Source of the DNA: Muribaculaceae bacterium | Lineage (GTDB): Bacteria > Bacteroidota > Bacteroidia > Bacteroidales > Muribaculaceae | Direction: 5' to 3' | Assembly (NCBI GenBank): GCA_017557665.1 | Contig: JAFYYI010000065.1 | Coordinates: forward strand, 140,036 to 204,035 | DNA: 64,000 nucleotides | Shown: piece after piece, positions 1 through 7,888 of the stretch | Numbering within the stretch: the stretch's first letter is position 1 | Layout of the letters: each line of letters starts with the position of its first letter | Position numbers and translations under genes: made by a program | Notes under the pieces: generated by a model | What the model saw: the letters and a program-made list of their open reading frames with translations, nothing else | Database searches by the model: none | Told to the model about the DNA's origin: nothing

Positions 1-1
1 T

Positions 2-235
2 TCAAAATGCGCCGCCAACACCTGGTGCAGAACAGCCCGCAGGGAGTATCGGCGGCTAGGGGTAAAAGTCCAGGTGGCCTACATGCCTCTAGTCCACACC
101 CCCATGTCGGATGTTAACGAGAAGTACAAAAGCCTGCCCGCCTATTCGGCCGACGAGGCGGCTTGTATCCTGCTGCGACTGGCCATGAGCCGAAAGTTCT
201 GCTACAGGCCGTGGTGGGCCATTGGGGGCAAATGA
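2..235 (+). CDS. Short-chain dehydrogenase/reductase, C-terminal part (gene cut by window edge)
   Basis: The window opens inside this gene; the frame starting at base 2 stays open for 77 codons to the TGA at 233-235. The visible tail resembles the end of short-chain dehydrogenases that act on acyl or steroid-like substrates: a hydrophobic strand leading into 'MPLVHTPM', the substrate-loop segment, followed by the helix 'SADEAACILLRLAM'. The catalytic Tyr-x-x-x-Lys would lie upstream and cannot be checked. The stop lies 24 bases before the start of the AMP-forming ligase on the same strand, so the two probably form an operon that activates and reduces a carboxylic acid. The family call rests on this tail alone. 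Confidence 0.55.
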   Translation, partial: SKCAANTWCRTARREYRRLGVKVQVAYMPLVHTPMSDVNEKYKSLPAYSADEAACILLRLAMSRKFCYRPWWAIGGK

Positions 236-259
236 CAATCAGCATTGAGGAGGGCCGTC

Positions 260-1777
260 ATGAACAGAACCATATTTGCAAAACTGGTCAAGCTTAACAT
301 CATCACTCCGGGCGGAATCTGCCGTCTGGCCAGATGCTTTGCCCGTGACGGCATCTCGCTGATGGCAGTGCTGCGTTTCTCGGCTTGGTATTACCCTGAC
401 CGCTGCGGACTGGTGTCGGACGGGAGAAGGTTCACCTACAAGGAAATGTATAACCTGGCCCAACGCCTGACACAGGTTCTCCACGCCGATTACGGTTTGA
501 AGGTCGGTGCCAATGTCGGCTTGCTGTGCAGGAGCCACCACATGGGGGCTTTGCTGCTGCCGGCCTTGTCACGCCTGGGTGTCAGGATAAAACTGATCAA
601 CCCCGACATGGCTTCTTCCAAGCTGATGGAGTTCGTCAAGCACAATGATCTCAAACTGCTCATCCATGATGCCGAACTGAAAGGTTCGCGCATCCCCGAG
701 GGGCTGCCATGCCTGACAAGGGAGACCGAGGACCTTTTCAACGCGCTATCCCGCAAGGGAGACAACGATGAGGCAGCTATTCCTCACGTCACACGCGGTG
801 GCGACATCTCGGTCTTTACCGGCGGCTCCAGCGGCAAATACAAGGAGGCGTCGCGGCGGATGTCCATCTTCCAGTTCCTGCCACCGTTTTTCGCCCTGTT
901 GGAAGTCCTCCACATCGATGAGTATGACAGCGTGTTCCTGCCCCTACCCATTTATCACGGATTCGGGCTCTCCACCCTCATCATCTCGTTGCTGATGGGC
1001 AAGAAAATCTGCCTTGCGAGACATTTTGACGCCGATGAGGCCCTGAAGATTATTTCCGAGGAGCATATCGAGGTCTTGCCCCTGGTGCCCGCCATGCTGG
1101 CCCGGCTGTGGCAGGCCGACAAGGCCCCCTCGCTCATCCAAAGCGTGAGGTGCATCATCAGCGGTGGCGACCGGCTTGACAAGAAATGGATAGACCTGAC
1201 GACCCGGCATCTGGGCAACGTCGTCTTCAACCTGTACGGCACCTCCGAGGCCGGATTCTTCATGGTGGCGACTCCCGAGGACCTGGCAAGGAGCCAGGAG
1301 GTGACCATCGGCAGACCCATACGTGGCGTGAGATGCAAGGTGGAAAACGCCGACAGTCATGGCGTCGGCCCGCTGTGGGTGCGCTCCAGCTGGGCGATGG
1401 TCAGCATGAAGGATAAGTGGCAAAACACAGGCGACCTGGTTCAGTGCAATGCCAAGGGGCTTTACTTCTACCGTGGGCGCACCGACAACATGGTCGTCTG
1501 TGGCGGAGAGAACGTCTATCCCGAGCATGTGGAAAGGGTCATCAACAGTCATCCCGATATCGTGGCCTCGATGGTGTATCCCTCTGCCGACCCCCGATTC
1601 GGGACAGTGCTGAACGCCAAAATCGAACTCTCGTCCGCCTCCACCCTCACCCCCGACGACATCAGGTCGTGGCTGCAATCACGGCTCTCGCGTGCCGAGA
1701 TGCCCCATCAGGTCACTGTAGGGTCCATCCCTGTCTTGGAAACCGGGAAAATCGCACGTGAAGAAACAGGACTATGA
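260..1777 (+). CDS. AMP-forming acyl/aryl-CoA ligase (ANL superfamily)
   Basis: Adenylate-forming enzyme, about 505 residues, the usual length of a FadD-type ligase. In order it has the phosphate-binding loop 'FTGGSSGKYKEASR', the substrate-side 'PLPIYHGFG', motif A5 'NLYGTSEAG', motif A7 'NTGD', the hinge 'GRTDNMVVCGGENVYP' and a C-terminal 'ETGKIAREE' carrying the catalytic lysine of the rotating lid. All key residues are present, so it should make an acyl-AMP and then usually a thioester. The reading frame could begin at TTG 245, but a GAGGAGG ribosome site at 247-253 sits correctly for ATG 260. There is no membrane segment. The substrate is not evident; the SDR upstream points to a lipid or polyketide-like acid. 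Confidence 0.85.
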   Translation: MNRTIFAKLVKLNIITPGGICRLARCFARDGISLMAVLRFSAWYYPDRCGLVSDGRRFTYKEMYNLAQRLTQVLHADYGLKVGANVGLLCRSHHMGALLLPALSRLGVRIKLINPDMASSKLMEFVKHNDLKLLIHDAELKGSRIPEGLPCLTRETEDLFNALSRKGDNDEAAIPHVTRGGDISVFTGGSSGKYKEASRRMSIFQFLPPFFALLEVLHIDEYDSVFLPLPIYHGFGLSTLIISLLMGKKICLARHFDADEALKIISEEHIEVLPLVPAMLARLWQADKAPSLIQSVRCIISGGDRLDKKWIDLTTRHLGNVVFNLYGTSEAGFFMVATPEDLARSQEVTIGRPIRGVRCKVENADSHGVGPLWVRSSWAMVSMKDKWQNTGDLVQCNAKGLYFYRGRTDNMVVCGGENVYPEHVERVINSHPDIVASMVYPSADPRFGTVLNAKIELSSASTLTPDDIRSWLQSRLSRAEMPHQVTVGSIPVLETGKIAREETGL

Positions 1778-1913
1778 GCTTTCATGCCTATCACGCGGCG
1801 CGGCAATCACAACCCGTGATGACAGATTTTTCTATTTTTCGCAGCTGAATTACAGCCTTTTTCCTATTTTTGTGTGCAATAACCAAATAATAATCATTCA
1901 ACACTATAGAACG

Positions 1914-3467
1914 ATGAAACAGAGACACGTGATTTCACTCGCTTTGGCAATACTGGCATTGCTGCCGTTCAGCTCATGGGCTCAGTTCAACTGGCCTTAC
2001 ACCATCCAGGACGGAACCATCGTGACCGAGGTGCCGCAACGGCCCACGGGTCAGCAGTCGGCCCTGGGGCTGACGGTGGAGAAGATACCTGTCGTGAGGG
2101 TGGCTTTTGTGGGTCTGGGCATGCGTGGCCCTGACGCAGTGGAGCGCTGGACCCACATCCCCGGCATCGAGGTAAAGGCCCTGTGCGACTACGAGCGTGA
2201 GCGCGCCGAGGCATGCCAGGACATCCTGCGCAAGGCGTCCATGCCTGCTGCCGACGTGTATTATGGGGAATACGGCTACAAGGACCTGTGCCGCCGCACA
2301 GACATCGACCTGGTGTATATCGCCACCGACTGGCTGCACCACTATCCGGTGGCTCGCGAGGCGCTGGAACATGGCCATCACGTGGCTATCGAGGTGCCCT
2401 CGGCGATGAACCTGACCGAAATCTGGTCACTCATCAACCTGAGCGAGAGCCGCCGCCTGCACGTGATGATGCTCGAGAACTGCTGCTACGACTTCTTTGA
2501 ACTCAACTCGCTGTACATGGCACAACAGGGTCTGCTGGGCGAGGTCATCTATGTGCAAGGGGCTTACCGCCACGAGCTGTCGCCCTATTGGGACGAATAC
2601 TGGAAACGCGGTGACGATGACAAGTTGGGGTGGCGCCTCGACTACAACAGCAAGTTCCGCGGTGACGTTTATCCCACCCATGGCATGGGTCCCATCGCGC
2701 AAGTGCTGAACCTGCACCGCGGCGACCGCATGAGAACGCTGGTGGCAATGGATACCCGCTCGTTTAATGGCCAGGAACTGTTCAAGGATCGCACAGGCGA
2801 GTATTGCCAGAACTTCCGCAACGGTGACCACACGACTACACTCATCTCAACCGAGAAGGGCAAGGTCATCGAAATCCACCACAACGTGATGACGCCGCAG
2901 CCTTATAACCGCATGTACCAGCTCACCGGCACCAAGGGCTTTGTCAACAAATATCCCGTCGAGGGATTCGCGCTGGCCAAGGACGTGATGGCAAAAGCTG
3001 GCGTCAACGTCAGCAAGGATTATACGGGCCATTCCTACCTGAGCAAGGAAGATACCGAGGCGCTCCTGCAGAGGTTCACCTCGCCGCTCGTGAAACGCTA
3101 TGGTGAGGAAGCCAAGGAAGTGGGTGGCCATGGCGGCATGGATTTCATCATGGACTCGCGACTGGTCTATTGCCTGCAAAACGGCCTGCCGCTCGATATC
3201 GACGTGTATGACCTGGCCGAGTGGTGCTGTTTGGCCGAACTGGGCAGCCTCTCGATGGACAACGGCAACCTGCCCGTGCAAGTGCCCGACTTCACCCGAG
3301 ACGAGTGGAACAAGACCCGCGGCTACCGCCATGCCTGGGCCAAGCCCGAGGACGAGGCCGCCACACGTGCCGCTGCGACCGCCTTTACCGAGCAGTTGAA
3401 AGCCAAGGGGGCCAAGTATTGGGAAAAGGTAGCCAAGCAGGAGGCCAAAGCAGCCAAGAAGAATTAA
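1914..3467 (+). CDS. GH109-type Gfo/Idh/MocA protein, probable exo-alpha-N-acetylgalactosaminidase
   Basis: Secreted NAD-dependent glycosidase of about 517 residues. A signal peptide ('MKQRHVISLALAILALL...WAQ') is followed by a Rossmann fold with 'VAFVGLGMRG', the GH109 form 'IEVPSAMNLTEIW' in place of the 'EKP' of ordinary Gfo/Idh dehydrogenases, then 'MMLENCCYD' and 'VYPTHGMGPIAQ' with the active-site His of the family. GH109 enzymes use tightly bound NAD to remove terminal alpha-GalNAc from mucin-type glycans by transient oxidation. I start at ATG 1914 because the signal peptide begins there and a TAnnTTTG box lies at 1865-1872; the longer frame from 1758 overlaps the ligase and lacks coding character. 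The N-acetylhexosamine kinase-like gene downstream fits use of the released sugar. Confidence 0.8.
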   Translation: MKQRHVISLALAILALLPFSSWAQFNWPYTIQDGTIVTEVPQRPTGQQSALGLTVEKIPVVRVAFVGLGMRGPDAVERWTHIPGIEVKALCDYERERAEACQDILRKASMPAADVYYGEYGYKDLCRRTDIDLVYIATDWLHHYPVAREALEHGHHVAIEVPSAMNLTEIWSLINLSESRRLHVMMLENCCYDFFELNSLYMAQQGLLGEVIYVQGAYRHELSPYWDEYWKRGDDDKLGWRLDYNSKFRGDVYPTHGMGPIAQVLNLHRGDRMRTLVAMDTRSFNGQELFKDRTGEYCQNFRNGDHTTTLISTEKGKVIEIHHNVMTPQPYNRMYQLTGTKGFVNKYPVEGFALAKDVMAKAGVNVSKDYTGHSYLSKEDTEALLQRFTSPLVKRYGEEAKEVGGHGGMDFIMDSRLVYCLQNGLPLDIDVYDLAEWCCLAELGSLSMDNGNLPVQVPDFTRDEWNKTRGYRHAWAKPEDEAATRAAATAFTEQLKAKGAKYWEKVAKQEAKAAKKN

Positions 3468-3496
3468 CCAATGGCTTATGCCCTGCGGGGCTAATG

Positions 3497-3552
3497 CTAA
3501 TTTCGCTAATTAGGCATATTTCACGAAATAATAATTCTTTTAGCGAAATTAG
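3497..3552. repeat. Inverted repeat between the GH109 gene and the kinase gene
   Basis: CTAATTTCGCTA (3497-3508) is the exact reverse complement of TAGCGAAATTAG (3541-3552), and one more base pairs inside. A smaller palindrome, ATTTC-AC-GAAAT, sits in the loop at about 3518-3529. The arrangement lies 30 bases after one stop and 30 before the next start. It could be a weak terminator, an attenuator or a repressor site; it has no T-run of the kind that would settle the matter. Confidence 0.5.
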
Positions 3553-3582
3553 TTGAATTTGTGAAATTCGCATTTAATAATA

Positions 3583-4692
3583 ATGGGTAATAATGCTATT
3601 TTTATGGAAGCAATCGACACTGCCGACATTCTGGCGCAATTTGAAATAAAGGGTATGGTCAAGGACGTTAAGCCTTTAGGCAACGGACTCATCAACGACA
3701 CCTACCATGTGGTTACCGAGGGCACAGCACCCGACTATGTGCTTCAGCGCATCAACAACGCCATCTTCCAGGATGTGGACCTGCTGCAGCACAACATCGA
3801 AGTGGTGACGGCACATATCCGCAGCAAGCTGGAAGCTTGCAATACCGACGACATCGAGCGCCGCGTGCTGCAGTTTGTCAAAGCCCACAGTGGCAAGACC
3901 TACTACCGTGACGAGGCCGACCGCTACTGGCGTGTGATGGTATATATCCCCGATACTGTCACCAACGAGGCTGTTACGCCCGAGAGTGCCCGTGACTGCG
4001 GCAAGGCCTTCGGCCACTTCGAGAAGATGCTGGTAGACGTGCCCGAGCCGCTGGGCGAGACCATACCTGACTTCCACAACATGGAACTGCGTATGCGCCA
4101 GTTGCGCGAGGCTGTGGCCAACGATGCCGCAAGCCGTCTTGATGAGGTGCGCGATATCGTCGATGAACTGGAGCACGATGCCGACGAGATGTGCCAGGCC
4201 GAACGGCTCTACCGCGAGGGCCGATTGCCCAAGCGCATCTGCCACTGCGACACCAAGGTCAACAACATGCTGTTTGACAAGGATGGCCAGGTGCTGTGCG
4301 TCATCGACCTGGACACGGTGATGCCGTCGTTCATCTTCTCGGACTACGGCGACTTCCTGCGCACCGGGGCCAACTTCACCGCCGAGGATGACCCCGACCT
4401 GTCCCGTGTGGGTTTCAACGAGGAGATCTTCAAAGCCTTCACCACAGGCTACTTGGAATCGGCCCGCGAGTTCCTCACACCACTTGAACTTGAGCATCTG
4501 CCCTATGCCGTGGCCCTGTTCCCCTTCATGCAATGCGTGCGTTTCCTGACTGATTATATCAACGGCGACACCTACTACAAAATCAAGTACCCCACCCACA
4601 ACCTGGACCGCACCCGCAACCAGCTCGCCCTGTACCGCGACGTGCGCCGCCACGACCCAATGATGATCGCCTTCATCCACAGCCTGCTTTAA
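3583..4692 (+). CDS. Aminoglycoside-phosphotransferase-fold sugar kinase, probable N-acetylhexosamine 1-kinase
   Basis: Kinase of 369 residues, close to the roughly 360 of NahK, which phosphorylates GlcNAc or GalNAc at C1. Visible parts are the nucleotide loop 'LGNGLINDTYHV' near residue 31, the hinge segment 'YWRVMVYIPDTV', the catalytic loop 'ICHCDTKVNNML' (His, catalytic Asp and metal-binding Asn) and the metal Asp in 'VIDLDTVMP'. No signal peptide, so cytoplasmic. It follows the GalNAc-releasing GH109 gene on the same strand. Joined with the lacto-N-biose/GlcNAc salvage logic known in Bifidobacterium, this suggests hexosamine-1-phosphate feeding UDP-sugar pools. ATG 3604 is an alternative start. 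Other APH-fold substrates cannot be ruled out. Confidence 0.72.
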   Translation: MGNNAIFMEAIDTADILAQFEIKGMVKDVKPLGNGLINDTYHVVTEGTAPDYVLQRINNAIFQDVDLLQHNIEVVTAHIRSKLEACNTDDIERRVLQFVKAHSGKTYYRDEADRYWRVMVYIPDTVTNEAVTPESARDCGKAFGHFEKMLVDVPEPLGETIPDFHNMELRMRQLREAVANDAASRLDEVRDIVDELEHDADEMCQAERLYREGRLPKRICHCDTKVNNMLFDKDGQVLCVIDLDTVMPSFIFSDYGDFLRTGANFTAEDDPDLSRVGFNEEIFKAFTTGYLESAREFLTPLELEHLPYAVALFPFMQCVRFLTDYINGDTYYKIKYPTHNLDRTRNQLALYRDVRRHDPMMIAFIHSLL

Positions 4693-4776
4693 CACTCCAG
4701 CTTTTTTATCGGACCAATTTGGCTAATTTGACCAATTGATTCGATGAAAAATGAAAAATTTCGGCCTTGATGTCAC

Positions 4777-4850
4777 CTTTTGCTTTCTTGACCTGTTATA
4801 TAAGTGAACTGCGATGCAAAACGCAGGGCACAGGTTCAAGAAAACAAAAG
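4777..4850. repeat. Long hairpin before the DUF6249-sigma operon
   Basis: A left arm at 4777-4796 pairs with a right arm at 4830-4850 over 20 positions with one mismatch and one bulge; an inner hairpin (CTGCG 4809-4813 with CGCAG 4822-4826) sits inside. It lies between the kinase stop (4692) and the next start (4875). It could end the kinase transcript or act as a structured leader for the sigma-factor operon. Confidence 0.6.
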
Positions 4851-4874
4851 TTAAACATCTAAATAATTACGATT

Positions 4875-5336
4875 ATGTCTACTCACTCATTCTATCTCGC
4901 TCTTACCGGACGTATTATCATCTTTTTGGTAGTGTTTGTCCTTCCCATCGTGATCGTCTGGATCAGGTCGCGCCGTAAAATCAACGAGGCCAACAGGCGT
5001 GCCGATATTGTGATGGCAGCCTTGGAGAAAAACCCCGATGCTGATGTTGAGGACTTGCTCAAGAAGGTCTCTCCCAAGAAAAAACTGCTCAAAGAGAAAC
5101 TGCTCAGGAAACTGCTGTGGGCATGCTTCCTCACTTTATTTGGAGTTGCAGGCCTCCTCTGGGACGGTTATGGTGTCGTAACTCATCAAATAGATACTGA
5201 TACATATTCAGGCGTTCAGGTAACCCTTATCATTCTAATCATTGGTGTATCATTGTTCATCAATTATTTCGCAGGCAAGAGATTGCTGGCCAAGGAGATT
5301 GAAGCCGAGCAAAACGATATCATCAATCGCGATTAA
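4875..5336 (+). CDS. DUF6249-type small membrane protein of an ECF sigma operon
   Basis: Protein of 153 residues with one membrane segment near the N terminus (about 10-28), a charged cytoplasmic middle rich in Lys and Glu ('ALEKNPDADVEDLLKKV'), and two further membrane segments (about 75-95 and 113-133). This is the layout of DUF6249 proteins, which in Bacteroidales are found beside ECF sigma genes. It ends three bases before the sigma-factor ATG, so the two are transcribed together. The family has no proven biochemical role; a part in sensing or in holding the sigma factor is inferred from position only. Confidence 0.65.
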   Translation: MSTHSFYLALTGRIIIFLVVFVLPIVIVWIRSRRKINEANRRADIVMAALEKNPDADVEDLLKKVSPKKKLLKEKLLRKLLWACFLTLFGVAGLLWDGYGVVTHQIDTDTYSGVQVTLIILIIGVSLFINYFAGKRLLAKEIEAEQNDIINRD

Positions 5337-5339
5337 GCC

Positions 5340-5816
5340 ATGACACGCGAGACCTTCATATCACATGTTGAGCGTGAGCAGGAAGCCCTGCGAGGCTTCT
5401 TGCTTGCCCTCTGCTGTGGTAACAAGAGCGATGCCGACGACCTAGCGCAGGATGTCCTCGTCAAGGCCTACATCTCGTCGGCGGGATATCAGGAGAAGGG
5501 ACGCTTTCGCTCGTGGCTGTTCAAGATTGCTCACAACACTTTCCTCAATCACAAGGCGAGTTGCCGCACGATGGACAGCATCGACCAGGCGAGAGCACTC
5601 CTGAGTAGTGACACAGCCGAGAGTTCCTTTCAGCACCAGGACCTCTATTTGGCCCTCAGCACCCTTCCGCCAAAGGAGCGTTCGGCCATCACCATGTTCT
5701 ATCTCAATGGCTACAGCGTCAAGGAAATCAGCAAGACGACCGACACATCGGAAGATGCAGTGAAAAAACAACTTTCACGTGGACGTGATAAACTTAAACA
5801 GATACTGGAATTATGA
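5340..5816 (+). CDS. RNA polymerase ECF sigma factor (sigma-70 family)
   Basis: Alternative sigma factor of 158 residues, normal for a minimal ECF. Region 2 is seen in 'DADDLAQDVLVKAYISSAGY' with the following '..RFRSWLFKIAHN' that binds the -10 element. Region 4 is the helix-turn-helix 'YLNGYSVKEISKTT' followed by 'VKKQLSRGRDKLKQIL', which reads the -35 element. It starts right after the DUF6249 gene and its last codons overlap the start of the next gene by four bases (ATGA), a sign of translational coupling with a membrane partner. No extra C-terminal domain is present. Confidence 0.92.
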   Translation: MTRETFISHVEREQEALRGFLLALCCGNKSDADDLAQDVLVKAYISSAGYQEKGRFRSWLFKIAHNTFLNHKASCRTMDSIDQARALLSSDTAESSFQHQDLYLALSTLPPKERSAITMFYLNGYSVKEISKTTDTSEDAVKKQLSRGRDKLKQILEL

Positions 5817-6229
5817 ACAAAGATAAAGCACTCGAGGAACTGTTCCTCGCCAATAAACCGCAATTTGACGACAAGGATGCCTTCATGGCATCACTCAACA
5901 AACGCCTGGACGCTGTCGAATACATCAAGCAATACCAGGAAGCGACCATCCGTCGTTACAAGATGGCTGTGGTGGTAGCGTTCTTTGCAGGACTTGTCGT
6001 TGGAGGCATTGCCATCGCCTACCTTCTCGCCTCCCCGACCGATGTCCCCATCTTCAATTTCAAAACGCATAACATCTTTTTCCTGGAGTGGCTGTGCAAC
6101 AATTCCCGAGTGATCACTGTCACTGCCATTTCGTTGCTGATGACCTTTGGCATCACCTCATTCATCGGCAATATCCAAGAGCTTATGAGCCTGCGCAAAT
6201 CACTCCAACATCAACGCTCAAGCCTGTAA
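5813..6229 (+). CDS. Membrane protein coupled to the ECF sigma factor, candidate anti-sigma factor
   Basis: Protein of 138 residues. An N-terminal cytoplasmic part of about 45 residues ('NKDKALEELFLANKPQFDD') is followed by two membrane segments (about 52-73 and 97-117) and a short basic tail. Length, two membrane passes and four-base overlap with the sigma gene are what is expected of Bacteroidota anti-sigma partners. No zinc-binding H-x3-C-x2-C motif is seen, so it is not a ZAS-type anti-sigma factor. The anti-sigma role is inferred from context. Confidence 0.6.
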   Translation: MNKDKALEELFLANKPQFDDKDAFMASLNKRLDAVEYIKQYQEATIRRYKMAVVVAFFAGLVVGGIAIAYLLASPTDVPIFNFKTHNIFFLEWLCNNSRVITVTAISLLMTFGITSFIGNIQELMSLRKSLQHQRSSL

Positions 6230-6260
6230 CCACCACAACGACAACCCCAAAAAAAGAAAG

Positions 6261-6332
6261 GGAAAACAATAAATACAATAAATACAAACTAGCATCCGCA
6301 TGGCTTTGTGTTTATTGTACTTATTGTTTTCC
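6261..6332. terminator. Long perfect-type hairpin after the sigma operon
   Basis: Bases 6261-6288 pair with 6305-6332 over 28 positions with only two G-U pairs, leaving a 16-base loop. It starts 32 bases after the stop of the anti-sigma candidate and is followed by TTTTATTAT. A transcription terminator is the simplest reading, though the stem is much longer than a usual intrinsic terminator. The rest of the 330-base gap holds only the promoter at 6477. Confidence 0.65.
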
Positions 6333-6476
6333 TTTTATTATCGAGAGGCGACGGGTGTCAGGGGATTGAGATTCCTCGGTTGTTGTTCCCCACGTTGATG
6401 AAACGGACGCTTAGCGGAATCGGTGTGACAAAGCTATTGTTGTCGGTAATAAACATGATTTCATCTCGTATCTTGT

Positions 6477-6506
6477 TTTGCTGCTTTGCTTTTTTTTGTA
6501 ACTTTG
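6477..6506 (+). promoter_or_regulatory. Bacteroidota promoter for the lipoprotein gene at 6559
   Basis: TTG at 6478-6480, an 18-base spacer and TAACTTTG at 6499-6506 match the TTG...TAnnTTTG consensus. The predicted transcript start is about 45 bases before the ATG. Confidence 0.7.
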
Positions 6507-6558
6507 CCCATAATACTAACCTTTAAGCAGTTGCTCCCGACACGAACACAGGGAAAAG

Positions 6559-7098
6559 ATGATGAAAAGGTATTTAAGTGTATTGTTAGCAGCAATGGTT
6601 TTCATGGCATTCACCTCATGTGACGGCATCATGAACCGACGGAGCACTCCGTTCTATGGCCCTTCAGATAACGGCCCTGTTAATAGCCAGGTTGACGAAG
6701 AGGTGGAAGTGGAAGAGGAAGAAGAGGAGCCCAAAGAGGCCGAGAAAAGGCCAAGGAGTTTTTATCAAAAACTGCTGGAATCTTTTTGCCAAAGATACTA
6801 CAACAGCTGTTTCAGCGGTCGTGATTACCACTACAACAGTATTATTGTTGACAGGATGGACGTCATCCAGGGCAATTGGGAAAACGGAAATATCGTCAGC
6901 TGGAATATGTGGGTCAAAGGAAGGCACTCCTTTGAAGGGTCAGTCAAGAATCACAATGACTCTCCGTTCGAAGCGTTTGTCCATGAACTTGGCGACAACA
7001 ATTATGAAGTGACCTTTTGCATCAAAAGGTATGATATCTTCGGCGATCAGATGGACGACGAGGAAGAAGCTACCCGCACGATAACTTTTGTAGAGTAG
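6559..7098 (+). CDS. Acidic lipoprotein of unknown function
   Basis: Not recognised as a named family. The 179-residue product has a signal peptide ending in the lipobox 'AFTSC', then a linker unusually rich in glutamate (nine Glu in a short stretch around residues 48-60, with Val, before 'PKEAEKRPRS'), and a compact C-terminal domain of alternating strands. It should be anchored by lipid at Cys20 to the inner or outer membrane, the acidic linker acting as a surface spacer. A good promoter lies upstream, and a CTAA heptad array follows the stop, so it is a single-gene unit. ATG 6562 is an equal alternative start. Confidence 0.7.
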   Translation: MMKRYLSVLLAAMVFMAFTSCDGIMNRRSTPFYGPSDNGPVNSQVDEEVEVEEEEEEPKEAEKRPRSFYQKLLESFCQRYYNSCFSGRDYHYNSIIVDRMDVIQGNWENGNIVSWNMWVKGRHSFEGSVKNHNDSPFEAFVHELGDNNYEVTFCIKRYDIFGDQMDDEEEATRTITFVE

Positions 7099-7104
7099 CA
7101 TTCA

Positions 7105-7182
7105 CTAACCATTAACCTCTAATCCGCGAACAAAGCAAGCCCGCGGACGCCTCCCTAACCTCTAACCTTTAACCTCTAACCT
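7105..7182. repeat. CTAA heptad repeats between convergent genes
   Basis: CTAA or TTAA recurs every seven bases at 7105, 7112, 7119 and again at 7155, 7162, 7169, 7176. On the minus strand this reads as GGTTAGA-type units just after the stop of the nitroreductase gene (7190-7192). The segment between the two blocks is GC-rich and contains a short CCGCGG-bearing inverted repeat. Confidence 0.7.
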
Positions 7183-7189
7183 GCGAGCG

Positions 7190-7888
7190 TTAGCGAGCAT
7201 CTGTCCACTGGAAGTTGTCGGTGCCGGCGCCGAGCTCGAAGTGGTATTTGGCGATGCCCAAGTCCATCTGGGTGTAACCCACGAGCGAGAAGTGGCGCTT
7301 GGCGAGGACGCGGGGCCGCTGGCCGGCTTCGGTGGGCAGGAGTTCAAAGGAGAACTTCTGCTGGTTGATGGCGGTGGGGGCCAGCAGGGCGGCCTCAACA
7401 CCGCGTCGGAACCACTCGGGCGACGTGTCGCTGACGTTGCTCACCTGGTCGATGCGCTTGATTTTGTGGGACACGCCCTGAGTCTCGCCGTAGCCGATGG
7501 AGATGTAAGCCTGGATCGTCTCGCCGTCGTTGAGAACGTAGGTCCCCGGTATCTTGGTGTAACTGAGGCCCACCCAGCAGGTGTTGAGCCCGATGGTCTG
7601 GGCATACAGCACGAGTTGCTCGCCGTAGTAGCCGATGCGGTCGTCCAGGTCGTCGGCCTTGACGCCAGCCATGACAAGGTAGTCGGTCACCCCGCGGAAT
7701 TTGCCGTAGCGAGCAAAGGGGCCCAGGAAGGCCTTCGGTTCGTTGCGAATGAGCTGGATGTGCAGGCGCCCAAGGCGGTTCACCTCATCAATCTTGTCTT
7801 GCAGCGCGCGGGCATCGGCATCGGTCAGGGGCTGCTCTTGATAGGCCCTCACGCTGTGCCGGGCCAGGATGGCTTCTTGCAGTGTCAT
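7190..7888 (-). CDS. Nitroreductase-family protein
   Basis: FMN-dependent NAD(P)H oxidoreductase fold of 232 residues. The N terminus 'AILARHSVRAYQEQPL' is the FMN-phosphate-binding RxSxR-like segment; the middle has 'YYGEQLVLYAQTIGLNTCWVGLSY', the usual second FMN-contact helix, and a C-terminal 'GVEAALLAPTAINQQKF' like the Ala-Pro-Thr-Ala-x-Asn-x-Gln substrate-side motif. The order (motif at both ends) fits the 'putative TM nitroreductase' subgroup, in which the SAxN motif is C-terminal. It overlaps the DUF4298 gene by four bases and follows it in an operon with a PPOX-like gene. The substrate is unknown. Confidence 0.82.
   Translation of the reverse strand: MTLQEAILARHSVRAYQEQPLTDADARALQDKIDEVNRLGRLHIQLIRNEPKAFLGPFARYGKFRGVTDYLVMAGVKADDLDDRIGYYGEQLVLYAQTIGLNTCWVGLSYTKIPGTYVLNDGETIQAYISIGYGETQGVSHKIKRIDQVSNVSDTSPEWFRRGVEAALLAPTAINQQKFSFELLPTEAGQRPRVLAKRHFSLVGYTQMDLGIAKYHFELGAGTDNFQWTDAR

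Noticed and set aside
1758..1913. Upstream extension of the GH109 gene
   Set aside because: The extension overlaps the ligase end, covers a promoter box at 1865 and precedes a clear signal peptide at ATG 1914.
4777..4850. Hairpin before DUF6249 considered as a known riboswitch
   Set aside because: No match by eye to TPP, cobalamin, SAM, FMN or other cores; the stem is simply a long inverted repeat.
6230..6400. Small open frame over the hairpin after the sigma operon
   Set aside because: It depends on the hairpin arms for its length and has no ribosome site; the 28-base stem explains the sequence better.
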